64,000 nucleotides of DNA, taken from the NCBI RefSeq assembly GCF_002934325.1, contig NZ_PTIV01000005.1, positions 1-64,000 on the forward strand, written 5' to 3'. Below the pieces are notes generated by a model that had not been told where the DNA came from, made no database searches, and worked only from the letters and a program-made list of their open reading frames with translations. Source of the DNA: Marinobacter persicus. Lineage in GTDB: Bacteria > Pseudomonadota > Gammaproteobacteria > Pseudomonadales > Oleiphilaceae. The position numbers and the translations under genes are program-made. Shown in pieces: positions 1 through 8,787 of this stretch. The number at the start of each line of letters is the position of its first letter. The first letter of the stretch is position 1.

Positions 1-63
1 GGATGTGTAAGCGCTGCGAGGCGTTGAGCTAACCAGTACTAATTGCTCGTGCGGCTTGACTAT
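1..63 (+). rRNA. rrl: 23S ribosomal RNA, 3' end (partial)
   Basis: The first bases match the conserved 3' tail of bacterial 23S rRNA, including the GTTGAGCTAACC-GTACTAAT block and the closing GGCTTGAC-TAT that pairs with the 5' end of the molecule. The gene enters from the left edge, so only its last 60 or so bases are present. The exact end (about base 63) is set by analogy with E. coli. The 90-base spacer to the 5S gene holds no tRNA. Confidence 0.93.
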
Positions 64-155
64 ATAACACCCAAGACAATTGCGGATAACGCAACGAGCC
101 AAAAGCTCGGAAATCAACATCACGTTCTTTCTCGCCTCCCAGTGATCAACGTTTT

Positions 156-271
156 TGCCTGACGACCATAGCGGTCTGGAACCACCTGATCCCATCCCGA
201 ACTCAGAAGTGAAACAGACCTGCGCCGATGGTAGTGTGGTTCGCCCATGTGAGAGTAGGTCATCGTCAGGC
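156..271 (+). rRNA. rrf: 5S ribosomal RNA
   Basis: This is a 116-base gene. Its ends pair with each other (TGCCTGACGACC with GGTCATCGTCAGGC), and inside are the universal loops CCTGATCCCATCCCGAACTCAG and GAAAC. It follows the 23S end by about 90 bases and is followed by an intrinsic terminator, so it is the last gene of this rRNA operon. Confidence 0.96.
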
Positions 272-285
272 TCTTAATACCAAAA

Positions 286-316
286 CCCCCGCCGGTTCGC
301 CGTCGGGGGTTTTTTA
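286..316 (+). terminator. rrn operon intrinsic terminator
   Basis: Bases 286-295 and 300-309 form a 10-bp GC-rich stem with one mismatch, closed by a TTCG tetraloop (296-299). A run of seven or more T follows. It ends the rRNA operon 15 bases after the 5S gene and separates it from leuA. Confidence 0.93.
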
Positions 317-346
317 TTGCCTGGAAAAACGTCTCGAGCCCGGAAG

Positions 347-355
347 TGATATACT
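347..355 (+). promoter_or_regulatory. Candidate leuA promoter (extended -10)
   Basis: TG-A-TATACT is an extended -10 element between the rrn terminator and leuA, 44 bases upstream of the leuA start. No convincing -35 hexamer lies 16-18 bases before it, which is common for extended -10 promoters. No leucine-rich leader peptide is visible in the short leader. Confidence 0.45.
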
Positions 356-398
356 CTCGCCCATAACGACATCAATAATTTTCAAGGGAGTCCCTGCA

Positions 399-1949
399 AT
401 GGCCGCAACCGATCATTTGGTCATTTTCGATACCACCCTGCGTGACGGCGAACAAAGCCCCGGCGCAACCATGAACAAGGCGGAAAAACTCCGCATTGCC
501 AAAGCGCTGGAAAAGCTGCGTGTGGACGTTATCGAAGCAGGCTTTGCCATCGCCAGCCAGGGCGACTTTGAGGCCATCAAGGGCATCGCCGAATCGGTGA
601 AGGATTCCACAATCTGCAGCCTGGCGCGCGCACTGGACAAGGACATTGATCGGGCCGCGGAAGCCGTCCGCCCTGCTGAACGGGGCAGGATTCATACCTT
701 TATTGCCACCTCGCCCATCCACATGCAGCACAAGCTACAGATGCAGCCGGAGCAAGTCGTTGAGCAGGCGGTGAAAGCGGTCAAACGCGCGCGTAACCAT
801 GTTGATGACGTGGAGTTTTCCTGCGAAGACGCCGGCCGTTCGGAACTGGACTTCCTGTGTCGAATCATTGAAGCGGCCATTGATGCGGGCGCCCGTACCA
901 TCAACATTCCGGATACCGTTGGCTACGCGATCCCGGAGCAGTTCGGTGAGACCATCCGGCAGCTAATGAAACGCATACCCAATGCGGACAAGGCTATTTT
1001 CTCCGTCCATTGCCATAATGACCTGGGCCTTGCTGTCGCCAACTCTGTTGCGGCGGTTACCAACGGTGCGCGGCAGGTGGAATGTACCATCAACGGACTG
1101 GGCGAGCGTGCGGGCAATGCCTCGCTGGAAGAGATTGTTATGGCGGTTCGCACCCGCCAGGACCTCTTTAATATCGATACCCGTATCGATACCCAGCACA
1201 TTGTGCCGGCTTCCCGGCTGGTATCCACCATTACCGGATTCCCCGTACAGCCGAATAAAGCCATCGTTGGTGCCAACGCCTTTGCCCACGAATCCGGCAT
1301 TCACCAGGATGGGGTGCTCAAGCATCGGGAAACCTATGAAATCATGCGCGCACAGGATGTCGGCTGGCATACCAACAGCCTGGTGCTGGGCAAGCACTCC
1401 GGTCGCAATGCCTTCCGGACCCGTTTGCTGGAATTGGGCATCAAGTTTGAGACCGAAACCGAGCTGAACGAGGCGTTCACGCGCTTTAAAGCACTGGCTG
1501 ACCTTAAGCACGAAATCTTTGACGAAGATCTGCAGGCCATCGCCAGCGATACCCGCCAGAAAGAGGAAGTCGGCCCTTACGATCTGGTATGCATGCAGGT
1601 GTGTTCGGAAACCGGCGTGATTCCCAAGGCCATCCTGACCATGACTATCGAAGACAAGGAGCACACCGTTGAAGCCGAAGGCAGTGGCCCGGTGGATGCC
1701 ACCTTCAAGGCCATTGAATCCCTGGTGGATTCCGGGTGCAATCTGCAGTTGTACTCGGTTAATGCCATTACCAGTGGTACCGATGCCCAGGGTGAGGTGA
1801 CTGTGCGTCTGGAGCGTGGTGGACGGATTGTGAATGGTGTCGGCGCAGACACCGATATCATCATTGCCTCGGCAAAGGCCTACATCGAGGCCCTCAACCT
1901 GATCACCCGTGGGGCAGTTCGTCAGCATCCACAAAGTGCGGACGTCTGA
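399..1949 (+). CDS. leuA: 2-isopropylmalate synthase
   Basis: LeuA condenses 2-oxoisovalerate with acetyl-CoA to 2-isopropylmalate, the first committed step of leucine synthesis, in the cytoplasm. The 516 residues match the usual length. The HMGL-like TIM barrel begins with [10 protein letters not shown] (residues 10-19, with catalytic Arg15 and metal ligand Asp16) and has the HCH metal motif at 204-206. The last 140 or so residues form the regulatory domain typical of leucine-inhibited enzymes. ATG 399 is chosen because AAGGGAG lies 8 bases upstream and the family N-terminus starts here. The longer upstream frame would run into the 5S gene. It stands alone after the rRNA operon, without leuB, leuC or leuD nearby. 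Confidence 0.96.
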   Translation: MAATDHLVIFDTTLRDGEQSPGATMNKAEKLRIAKALEKLRVDVIEAGFAIASQGDFEAIKGIAESVKDSTICSLARALDKDIDRAAEAVRPAERGRIHTFIATSPIHMQHKLQMQPEQVVEQAVKAVKRARNHVDDVEFSCEDAGRSELDFLCRIIEAAIDAGARTINIPDTVGYAIPEQFGETIRQLMKRIPNADKAIFSVHCHNDLGLAVANSVAAVTNGARQVECTINGLGERAGNASLEEIVMAVRTRQDLFNIDTRIDTQHIVPASRLVSTITGFPVQPNKAIVGANAFAHESGIHQDGVLKHRETYEIMRAQDVGWHTNSLVLGKHSGRNAFRTRLLELGIKFETETELNEAFTRFKALADLKHEIFDEDLQAIASDTRQKEEVGPYDLVCMQVCSETGVIPKAILTMTIEDKEHTVEAEGSGPVDATFKAIESLVDSGCNLQLYSVNAITSGTDAQGEVTVRLERGGRIVNGVGADTDIIIASAKAYIEALNLITRGAVRQHPQSADV

Positions 1950-1980
1950 GCAGGACCGTTTGGGAAGAGTTGGAGTGAAT

Positions 1981-2751
1981 GTGATCGGGACGGAAGCGCA
2001 AAGGCAGTTCTATCTGGCCGCTGCTGGCATTCGGATGTGGTATGCCCGTGAGGCTCTGCCCGGCGCTGCCCCAAGCCCCGCTTACGACTTCGCGGAAGGG
2101 GAGGCGGAGCCGGTTTCCGTGCCTGAGCCGGGGCCGGCTCCAGTCCGGCCAGCACAGGAGCCTGGAAAGGGCCGTGATCATATTGCGCGGCTGCAGTCCC
2201 TGATGGATGGGGAGTCGGCACCCCAGGAACGGTCCGTTGCCCGTGTGGCGTCCGACCAGGTCGAACCCACCGAAAGGGAAGCCGAAGGTCCTGTCGAAGA
2301 AGCTGCTGTGGTGACCGCCGGGAATCGCGCGGATACGCCTGGCATACCAAACCTGACACTCCAGGTGTGGGCAGGCAGGCACCACCTTCTACTGGCAACA
2401 CTCTCTGAACAGACCAGCATGGCGCTGCAGCAGTCCCTGGCAGGCAATATACTGGGCGCCTTGAACGAGACAAGCCCCGAAGCACTGGGAACACTCCGTT
2501 GGCCACTGTTCAATAATCTGAGTGTTGGCCTCAATAACCCCTCCCACCTGACGGACATTCTTGCAGACCGGTTGCAGGGCCATGCTGATAAGACGGTGAT
2601 TGTCCTGGGGACCGGCGGTGACTGGCTGACTGAGGCCCTGGGACGGGAGCCGGAGGTCCAGCTTTCAGCCAGCCTTGCGGCCCTGGCTGGCGATCCCGGA
2701 CTCAAACGGGAATTGTGGGCTCTGATAAAGCCCTGTCGTCGGCCCTCATGA
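1981..2751 (+). CDS. holD: Probable DNA polymerase III psi subunit (divergent HolD)
   Basis: This encodes 256 residues with no domain obvious at first sight. The N-terminus has AAGIRMWYARE, which lines up with the E. coli psi segment QQLGITQWSLRR. The C-terminus has GDPGLKRELWALI, which lines up with ANPTARAALWQQI. The middle (about residues 35-120) is Pro/Glu-rich, low in complexity and absent from the 137-residue E. coli protein. Its position directly before rimI is the same as holD-rimI in E. coli, and a cryptic psi has been described in Pseudomonas. Psi links the clamp loader (DnaX) to chi. GTG 1981 is preferred, with GGAG 5 bases upstream; GTG 1975 is possible. It overlaps rimI by 4 bases (ATGA). 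The assignment is inference from short motifs and synteny. Confidence 0.62.
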   Translation: MIGTEAQRQFYLAAAGIRMWYAREALPGAAPSPAYDFAEGEAEPVSVPEPGPAPVRPAQEPGKGRDHIARLQSLMDGESAPQERSVARVASDQVEPTEREAEGPVEEAAVVTAGNRADTPGIPNLTLQVWAGRHHLLLATLSEQTSMALQQSLAGNILGALNETSPEALGTLRWPLFNNLSVGLNNPSHLTDILADRLQGHADKTVIVLGTGGDWLTEALGREPEVQLSASLAALAGDPGLKRELWALIKPCRRPS

Positions 2752-3230
2752 TTGCCCCGGATTCCTTGCGAGAGCTGCCGCTGCAGGGAGTGGCGATCAG
2801 GCCGTTGTTACCCGGGGACTTGGTCCGGGTGCAGGAAATCGAACGGCTCAGCCATTCCCATCCCTGGTCGGAGTCTGTATTCCTGGATTGTTTTCAGGAT
2901 AATTACCGGCTATGGGCCCTGGCTCGGGAAGAGCAGGTGCTGGGCTATGCAATTGTTAATTACATGGTCGATGAGGCGCATTTGCTGAATATCTGCATTC
3001 ACCCGGATATCCGTGGCTGTGGCGCCGGTCGTTATCTATTGCGTCATGCGCTGGCCGAGGCCGCCCATGACGGAATGGCGATGATGATCCTTGAGGTCCG
3101 GGAAAGTAACCAAGGGGCAGCAGCACTGTATCTGAGTGAGGGCTTTGAAGAAATTGGCCGCAGGCCAGGTTATTACCCCAATGGCGCCACGCGCGAAACG
3201 GCAAGGGTGATGTCCCTGAGGTTCACCTGA
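2748..3230 (+). CDS. rimI: Ribosomal protein S18-alanine N-acetyltransferase
   Basis: A 160-residue GNAT acetyltransferase of the RimI family, which acetylates the N-terminal alanine of ribosomal protein S18. The acetyl-CoA-binding motif A is visible as HPDIRGCGAGRYLL. It is followed by LEVRESNQGAAALYLSEGF, typical of RimI. ATG 2748 overlaps the stop of the preceding gene as ATGA. An upstream ATG at 2715 would add 11 residues but lies deep in the previous gene. E. coli RimI has 148 residues. Synteny with holD upstream and prfC downstream supports the name. Confidence 0.9.
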   Translation: MIAPDSLRELPLQGVAIRPLLPGDLVRVQEIERLSHSHPWSESVFLDCFQDNYRLWALAREEQVLGYAIVNYMVDEAHLLNICIHPDIRGCGAGRYLLRHALAEAAHDGMAMMILEVRESNQGAAALYLSEGFEEIGRRPGYYPNGATRETARVMSLRFT

Positions 3231-3251
3231 GCCCGCCCTAGGCCGTATAAT
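3222..3251 (+). promoter_or_regulatory. Candidate prfC promoter
   Basis: A perfect TATAAT (3246-3251) lies 18 bases after TTCACC (3222-3227), which overlaps the end of rimI. The start of prfC is 38 bases further on. The -35 is a partial match, so this is a moderate-confidence sigma-70 site. Confidence 0.45.
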
Positions 3252-3289
3252 TACCGCTTTTCATCCATACCATTCAGGTTACCGTTTTT

Positions 3290-4870
3290 ATGTCTAACCT
3301 TTCCCAGGAAGTGGCCAAGCGCCGCACCTTTGCCATCATCTCGCACCCGGATGCCGGTAAAACCACCATCACCGAAAAGGTGCTGCTGTTTGGCCAGGCC
3401 ATCCAGAAAGCGGGCACGGTCAAAGGCAAGAAATCCGGCCAGCATGCCAAATCGGACTGGATGGAAATGGAGAAAGAGCGGGGTATCTCGGTCACTACCT
3501 CCGTCATGCAGTTTCCCTATGGCGGAAAACTGGTCAACCTGCTGGATACCCCGGGACACGAAGACTTTTCCGAAGACACCTATCGCACATTAACCGCCGT
3601 CGATTCCTGCCTCATGGTTATCGACAGCGCCAAGGGCGTTGAGGACCGGACCATCAAGCTGATGGAAGTTACCCGGCTGCGGGATACCCCGATTCTTACT
3701 TTCATGAACAAACTGGACCGGGATACCCGGGATCCGATCGAACTCATGGATGAAGTGGAGGAGGTGCTCAAGATTGCCTGTGCGCCAATCACCTGGCCCA
3801 TCGGCATGGGTAAAAGCTTCAAGGGCGTCTATCATCTGCTAAGAGACGAGGTGATTCTGTACCACTCCGGCCATGGGCATACTATCCAGGAGAAGCGGAT
3901 CGTCAAGGGGCTGGACAACCCGGATCTGGACGAAGCCATTGGCAGCTATGCGGACGACCTGCGGGATGAGATTGAACTGGTAAAAGGTGCGTCCCATGAG
4001 TTCGATCATGAGGCGTTCCTGAAAGGGGAACTGACGCCTGTGTTCTTCGGTACCGCACTGGGTAACTTCGGTGTTGACCATATGCTGGACGGGCTGGTGG
4101 AGTGGGCGCCATCGCCCCAGGGTCGTGAGACCGACGCCCGCAAGGTCGAGCCGGCGGAAGAGGGCTTCTCCGGGTTTGTCTTTAAGATACAGGCGAACAT
4201 GGACCCGCAGCATCGTGATCGCGTGGCGTTTCTGCGGATCGTTTCCGGCCGCTACCAGCAGGGCATGAAGGCGCGTCATGTCCGTATTGGCAAGGATGTC
4301 CGCTTCTCGGACGCGCTGACTTTCATGGCCGGTGACCGTGAGCACGCCGATGAGGCCTTTGCCGGCGACATTATTGGCCTGCATAACCACGGCACCATCC
4401 AGTTGGGCGATACGTTCACTGCGGGCGAGAACATGAAGTTCACGGGCATTCCGAACTTTGCCCCGGAGCTGTTCCGCCGTATTCGTCTGAAAGACCCGCT
4501 CAAGGCCAAGCAGCTACAGAAAGGCCTGATCCAGCTGTCGGAAGAGGGCGCGGTCCAAGTCTTCCGTCCGCTCCAGAACAATGATCTGATTGTGGGCGCA
4601 GTTGGGGTGCTCCAGTTTGACGTGGTGGTCAGTCGCCTCAAGAGTGAGTACAAGGTGGAAGCGATCTACGAACCCATCAACGTGGCTACCGCTCGCTGGG
4701 TCGCCTGCGACGACGAACGCAAACTCGATGAGTTCCAGCGTCGGAATCAGGACAACCTGGCCCTCGACGGCAGTGATCGCCTGGCCTACATCGCCCCGAC
4801 CATGGTAAATCTGAACCTGGCCCAGGAGCGTTATCCGGAGATCCGGTTCCAGAAGACACGGGAGCACTGA
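3290..4870 (+). CDS. prfC: Peptide chain release factor 3
   Basis: RF3 is a GTPase that removes RF1 or RF2 from the ribosome after termination. Its 526 residues are close to the 529 of E. coli. GTPase motifs are G1 (HPDAGKTT, residues 19-26), G3 (DTPGHED from residue 86) and G4 (NKLD from residue 140). The elongation-factor-like domains II and III follow. The Shine-Dalgarno is weak (CAGGT region). It is transcribed with the surrounding genes, but a TATAAT upstream suggests its own promoter. In E. coli it lies close to holD and rimI, as here. Confidence 0.97.
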   Translation: MSNLSQEVAKRRTFAIISHPDAGKTTITEKVLLFGQAIQKAGTVKGKKSGQHAKSDWMEMEKERGISVTTSVMQFPYGGKLVNLLDTPGHEDFSEDTYRTLTAVDSCLMVIDSAKGVEDRTIKLMEVTRLRDTPILTFMNKLDRDTRDPIELMDEVEEVLKIACAPITWPIGMGKSFKGVYHLLRDEVILYHSGHGHTIQEKRIVKGLDNPDLDEAIGSYADDLRDEIELVKGASHEFDHEAFLKGELTPVFFGTALGNFGVDHMLDGLVEWAPSPQGRETDARKVEPAEEGFSGFVFKIQANMDPQHRDRVAFLRIVSGRYQQGMKARHVRIGKDVRFSDALTFMAGDREHADEAFAGDIIGLHNHGTIQLGDTFTAGENMKFTGIPNFAPELFRRIRLKDPLKAKQLQKGLIQLSEEGAVQVFRPLQNNDLIVGAVGVLQFDVVVSRLKSEYKVEAIYEPINVATARWVACDDERKLDEFQRRNQDNLALDGSDRLAYIAPTMVNLNLAQERYPEIRFQKTREH

Positions 4871-4885
4871 CCCCGGGAGGTAATG

Positions 4886-5686
4886 ATGTCGACGCCCATA
4901 TTGTTTGACAGCCATTGCCACTTTGATTTTCCCCGCTTTGACGGGGTAAGAGATGATGAATGGGCGAGGGCCTACCAGCAGGGCCTTAGGGGACTGGTGA
5001 TCCCCGGCGTGCGCCGGCCGGATTGGCCCCGGATAGCATCGCTGGTTCGGCCGAAGTCCGGTATCTGGTATTGCCTGGGAATTCATCCGTGGTTCGTTGA
5101 CGAGCATGACGAATCGGACCTCGAGCGGCTGGAGGCGCTGCTGAATTCAAAACCTGAAGGTTGTCTGGCGGTTGGAGAGTGTGGTCTTGATGCGCTGCAT
5201 GGCGATCTGGACGTTCAGGAGCCCTGGTTCCGTTCGCAAATTGACATCGCCGCCGCCCATGAGCTGCCGCTGGTCGTGCATTCGGTGAAAACTCACGATC
5301 AGGTGCACGGTATCCTGCGCGAAAAGCACTGGCAGGGCCGGGCGCTTATCCATGGTTTTTCAGGCAGCTATCAGCAGGCGAAGAAGCTTGTCGACCTGGG
5401 CTGTTTTATCGGTGTTGGTGGTGTTATTACCTTCGAGCGGGCCAAAAAGACCCGCGACGCCATTGACCGGCTGCCGGCTTCCGCCCTGGTGCTGGAGACC
5501 GATGCGCCGGACATGGCGCCGGCCGGGGTGGACAAAGGACAGAATTCCCCGGCCGTTCTGCCGGGCATTTTTCGGGCCCTGGTTGCTCTGAAAGGTGAAG
5601 GTGAACAGGCGCTTGCTGACCAGTTGCTGGCCAATGCCGCAGAACTGTATGGCACCGATTCCCGGTTGCTGGCTCCAGAAACATAG
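4886..5686 (+). CDS. TatD-family metal-dependent hydrolase (YjjV-like)
   Basis: A 266-residue TatD-family amidohydrolase-fold enzyme, probably a metal-dependent DNase. It shows the first metal motif SHCH (residues 9-12), the conserved AVGECGLD, HSVKTH, and ETDAPDMAP near the C-terminus. The last segment is closer to E. coli YjjV, which also lies near prfC, than to TatD itself. GGGAGG fits ATG 4886 with 5 bases of spacing better than ATG 4883. The biological substrate cannot be read from the sequence. Confidence 0.88.
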   Translation: MSTPILFDSHCHFDFPRFDGVRDDEWARAYQQGLRGLVIPGVRRPDWPRIASLVRPKSGIWYCLGIHPWFVDEHDESDLERLEALLNSKPEGCLAVGECGLDALHGDLDVQEPWFRSQIDIAAAHELPLVVHSVKTHDQVHGILREKHWQGRALIHGFSGSYQQAKKLVDLGCFIGVGGVITFERAKKTRDAIDRLPASALVLETDAPDMAPAGVDKGQNSPAVLPGIFRALVALKGEGEQALADQLLANAAELYGTDSRLLAPET

Positions 5687-5714
5687 GGGATTAGCGAAAG
5701 CAACGAGGGTGGGG

Positions 5715-5743
5715 TTGGCTTTACGTTGACCATCGAGTATACT
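5715..5743 (+). promoter_or_regulatory. rplM-rpsI promoter
   Basis: TTGGCT (5715-5720), a 17-base spacer and TATACT (5738-5743) make a good sigma-70 promoter in the 204-base gap before rplM. The predicted start near 5750 gives a leader of about 140 bases, long enough for regulatory structure. Confidence 0.72.
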
Positions 5744-5767
5744 TCGCGCCCTGGCTTTTCAAGGCGA

Positions 5768-5796
5768 TGTCACTATCTCAGCCCCGAATAGTGTCA
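5768..5796 (+). promoter_or_regulatory. Hairpin in the rplM leader
   Basis: CACTAT (5771-5776) and ATAGTG (5788-5793) pair around an 11-base loop. Two more pairs form beyond a T-T mismatch. The hairpin lies about 20 bases into the predicted rplM transcript. L13 is known to repress its own mRNA in E. coli. Whether this hairpin is the L13 target here is inference. Confidence 0.4.
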
Positions 5797-5890
5797 CTGC
5801 CAACATAACAGGTATGAACCTCCTCCGGATGCCTTGCATTTACCGGTGGTGGTTTTCAACGTTTCTTTTATAGCGTTCAAGGCGGAATCA

Positions 5891-6319
5891 ATGAAGACTC
5901 TGAGTGCGAAACCAGAAACAGTAAAACGTGACTGGTACGTTGTAGACGCAGCCGGCAAGACGCTCGGTCGTCTGTCAACCGAAATCGCCCGTCGTCTGCG
6001 GGGCAAGCATAAGCCTGAGTATACTCCTCACGTGGACACTGGCGACTACATCGTTGTTATCAATGCCAGCCAGGTGCAGGTTACCGGCAAAAAGGCATCT
6101 GCAAAGATGTACTACAGCCACACCGGCTTTCCGGGTGGAATCAAATCCATCAACTTCGAGAAGCTGGTAGACAAGGCTCCCGAGCAAATCATTCAGAAGT
6201 CTGTCAAAGGCATGCTTCCGAAAGGCCCGCTCGGCCGCGCCATGTTTAAGAAGCTGAAAGTCTACGCCGGCACTGAGCATCCTCATGCAGCTCAGCAGCC
6301 CAAAGAACTCGACATTTAA
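5891..6319 (+). CDS. rplM: 50S ribosomal protein L13
   Basis: The 142 residues equal the E. coli L13 length. The N-terminus [20 protein letters not shown] and the block [14 protein letters not shown] are nearly identical to E. coli. L13 is an early assembly protein that binds 23S rRNA. An upstream ATG at 5834 is rejected because the family always starts at MKT. rpsI follows 12 bases later in the usual two-gene operon, which has its own promoter at 5715-5743. Confidence 0.98.
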   Translation: MKTLSAKPETVKRDWYVVDAAGKTLGRLSTEIARRLRGKHKPEYTPHVDTGDYIVVINASQVQVTGKKASAKMYYSHTGFPGGIKSINFEKLVDKAPEQIIQKSVKGMLPKGPLGRAMFKKLKVYAGTEHPHAAQQPKELDI

Positions 6320-6331
6320 CGGAAGGCGGAT

Positions 6332-6724
6332 ATGTCTGTAGCACAAAATTACGGTACTGGTCGCCGCAAATCATCCACGGCTCGGGTTTTCATCAAGCCG
6401 GGAAGCGGCAACATTTCCATCAACGGTCGCAGCATTGAGCAGTTTTTCGGTCGTCCGACTCTGCGCATGATTGTTCGCCAGCCGCTGGTGGTTGCTGAAT
6501 CAACTGACCGTTTTGATATCAACATTACGGTTTCTGGTGGTGGCACCAGTGGTCAGGCGGGCGCGATCCGTCACGGTCTGACCCGTGCCCTGATGGACTA
6601 TGACGAAACTCTGCGTCCGGCTCTGCGCGCGGCGGGTTATGTAACCCGTGACGCTCGTAAGGTTGAGCGTAAAAAGGTTGGTCTGCGCAAGGCGCGTAAG
6701 CGTCCGCAGTTTTCCAAGCGTTAA
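6332..6724 (+). CDS. rpsI: 30S ribosomal protein S9
   Basis: The 130 residues equal the E. coli length. It has the [18 protein letters not shown] start, the [15 protein letters not shown] block and the C-terminal KRPQFSKR. The final Ser-Lys-Arg tail reaches the P-site tRNA anticodon stem in known ribosomes. GGAAGG lies 5 bases before the ATG. It is co-transcribed with rplM and followed at once by an intrinsic terminator. Confidence 0.98.
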   Translation: MSVAQNYGTGRRKSSTARVFIKPGSGNISINGRSIEQFFGRPTLRMIVRQPLVVAESTDRFDINITVSGGGTSGQAGAIRHGLTRALMDYDETLRPALRAAGYVTRDARKVERKKVGLRKARKRPQFSKR

Positions 6725-6744
6725 TCGACATTTTCTGTCGTTGG

Positions 6745-6772
6745 AAAACCCGGCTTTTGGCCGGGTTTTTTT
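6745..6772 (+). terminator. rplM-rpsI terminator
   Basis: AAAACCCGGC and GCCGGGTTTT form a 10-bp stem around a five-base loop, followed by a T run. The stem begins 20 bases after the rpsI stop. The 186 bases from here to petA hold the petA leader. TACAAT at 6876-6881 is a weak possible -10, without a good -35. Confidence 0.93.
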
Positions 6773-6958
6773 ATGTCTGGACACTCTGAAAAATTTTGAT
6801 CTGGCGCAGTCCTGGCAGGTCTGTAAGCCTTTCCGGCTTGTAAGCTTGGGGCAATTTCATTACCATTTCAGCGCTTACAATTTTGGGTTGTGAAGTCCTT
6901 TGAGATGCGCAGTGACGGTTTGCCCCGTCTGCGCCTCGCCTGATGGGAGAAAACCATA

Positions 6959-7555
6959 ATGAGTAATGGCGACGTGAGCCAAGGCCGGCGCCGGTTTCTG
7001 ATCGGTGCCACGTCTGTGGTAGGTGGTGTCGGCGTCGTCGGTGCGGCCGTTCCTTTCGTGCAGTCCTGGAACCCCAGTGCAAAAGCGAAAGCAGCCGGTG
7101 CACCGGTAACAGTCAATGTCGACAAAATTGAACCGGGTCAGCAGATCACCGTTAACTGGCGAGGCAAGCCAGTTTGGATTGTCCGCCGGACACCGGAAAT
7201 GATTGAAAACGTCAAGGCAATGGCGCCTCGGCTCAGAGATCCTGAGTCCAAGGAAGCGAGTCAGCAGCCAGAGTATATCAATGGCCCTCTGCGCTCCCTG
7301 AAGCCGGAATTTGCCGTGCTGGTGGGCATCTGTACCCACTTGGGCTGTGTTCCGACTTATCGTCCGGAAGTGGCTCCGGCGGACCTTGGAGAAAACTGGC
7401 TGGGCGGCTTCTTCTGCCCGTGTCACGGTTCCAAGTTCGACCTCGCGGGTCGCGTTTTTGAAGGGGTGCCGGCTCCTCTGAACCTTGAGGTGCCGCCGTA
7501 CCGGTTTGATGACGAATCGACCCTGACCGTTGGTCTTGATCCGGAGGCAGCGTGA
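6959..7555 (+). CDS. petA: Ubiquinol-cytochrome c reductase Rieske iron-sulfur subunit
   Basis: A 198-residue Rieske protein of the cytochrome bc1 complex, which carries electrons from ubiquinol to cytochrome c1. The N-terminus has a twin-arginine signal-anchor (GRRRFLIGA, residues 9-17) followed by a hydrophobic helix. The 2Fe-2S ligands are in CTHLGC (125-130) and CPCHG (153-157). ATG 6959 follows GGGAGA. The gene overlaps petB at its stop codon, so the three subunits are translationally coupled. Confidence 0.97.
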   Translation: MSNGDVSQGRRRFLIGATSVVGGVGVVGAAVPFVQSWNPSAKAKAAGAPVTVNVDKIEPGQQITVNWRGKPVWIVRRTPEMIENVKAMAPRLRDPESKEASQQPEYINGPLRSLKPEFAVLVGICTHLGCVPTYRPEVAPADLGENWLGGFFCPCHGSKFDLAGRVFEGVPAPLNLEVPPYRFDDESTLTVGLDPEAA

Positions 7556-8787
7556 TGCAGAAACTGATTAATTGGGTGGACGACCGTCTGCCAATTGTTG
7601 ATGCCTGGAACAAACACCTGGCGAAGTACTACGCTCCGAAAAACTTCAACATGTGGTACTTCTTTGGCTCCCTGGCCATGCTTGTTCTGGTTAACCAGCT
7701 GCTGACCGGTATCTGGCTTACCATGAGCTACAACCCTTCAGCCGAAGGTGCGTTTGCCTCCGTTGAGTACATCATGCGTGATGTTGAGTGGGGCTGGTTG
7801 CTGCGGTACCTGCACTCCACTGGCGCTTCTGCCTTCTTCATTGTGGTTTACCTGCATATGTTCCGCGGGCTCATGTACGGCTCCTACCAGAAGCCGCGTG
7901 AGCTGATCTGGATCTTCGGCATGCTGATCTACCTGGTTCTTATGGCGGAAGCCTTCATGGGCTACCTGCTGCCTTGGGGTCAGATGTCCTACTGGGGCGC
8001 CCAGGTTATCGTGAACCTGTTTGGTGCGATCCCGGTCATCGGTGAAGACCTTTCCCTGTGGATCCGTGGTGACTACCTGATTTCCGGCATCACCCTGAAC
8101 CGCTTCTTTGCCCTGCACGTGGTCGCGTTGCCGATCGTCCTGCTGGGGCTGGTGGTGCTGCACATCCTGGCACTGCACGAAGTGGGTTCCAACAACCCCG
8201 ATGGTATCGATATCAAGAAGAACAAGGATGAGAATGGCATCCCGAAAGACGGTATTCCGTTCCACCCTTACTACAGCGTTCACGATCTCGTGGGTGTTGC
8301 AGTCTTCTTCTTCATCTTCTTCATCGTGGTGTTTTTCTTCCCGGAAATGGGTGGCCTGTTCCTCGAGAAGCCTAATTTCCAGCCGGCGAATCCGCTTCAG
8401 ACGCCTGCGCACATTGCGCCCGTCTGGTACTTCACGCCCTTCTACGCAATGCTGCGCGCAGTGACCGTGGACCTGTTTGGTCTGCCCGCGAAGTTCTGGG
8501 GTGTCGTGGTCATGGGTGGTGCCATCGCTATCCTGTTCGTTCTCCCCTGGCTGGATCGCAGTCCGGTTCGTTCCATCCGGTACAAGGGTTGGTTGAGCAA
8601 GATTGCCCTGGCCATCTTTGCGGTCAGCTTTGTGATCCTGGGTTACCTTGGTCTGGTTCCGGCTACGCCAGGTCGTACCACTGTGGCCCAGATCCTGACT
8701 GCACTGTACTTCCTGTACTTTATTCTTATGCCGTTCTACACGCGCATGGAGAAAACCAAGCCAGTTCCAGAGAGGGTGACAGGATAA
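7555..8787 (+). CDS. petB: Cytochrome b of the bc1 complex
   Basis: A 410-residue membrane protein with eight or more hydrophobic helices. It binds two b hemes and forms the quinol sites. Heme ligands are His87/His101 in helix B and His188/His203 in helix D. The second pair has 14 intervening residues rather than 13. The LPWGQMSYWGAQV block of the Qo site is present. ATG 7555 overlaps the petA stop (TGATG), with GGAGG 8 bases upstream. A GTG at 7552 would add one residue. It overlaps petC by one base (TAATG). Confidence 0.97.
   Translation: MQKLINWVDDRLPIVDAWNKHLAKYYAPKNFNMWYFFGSLAMLVLVNQLLTGIWLTMSYNPSAEGAFASVEYIMRDVEWGWLLRYLHSTGASAFFIVVYLHMFRGLMYGSYQKPRELIWIFGMLIYLVLMAEAFMGYLLPWGQMSYWGAQVIVNLFGAIPVIGEDLSLWIRGDYLISGITLNRFFALHVVALPIVLLGLVVLHILALHEVGSNNPDGIDIKKNKDENGIPKDGIPFHPYYSVHDLVGVAVFFFIFFIVVFFFPEMGGLFLEKPNFQPANPLQTPAHIAPVWYFTPFYAMLRAVTVDLFGLPAKFWGVVVMGGAIAILFVLPWLDRSPVRSIRYKGWLSKIALAIFAVSFVILGYLGLVPATPGRTTVAQILTALYFLYFILMPFYTRMEKTKPVPERVTG

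Noticed and set aside
64-155. tRNA in the 23S-5S spacer or after the 5S gene
   Set aside because: No cloverleaf, T-loop (GTTCGA-TC) or CCA end is visible in either gap.
963-1934. Long open frame on the minus strand inside leuA
   Set aside because: It lies entirely opposite a well-conserved gene, resembles no protein family and has no ribosome site. GC-rich coding DNA often leaves such open antisense frames.
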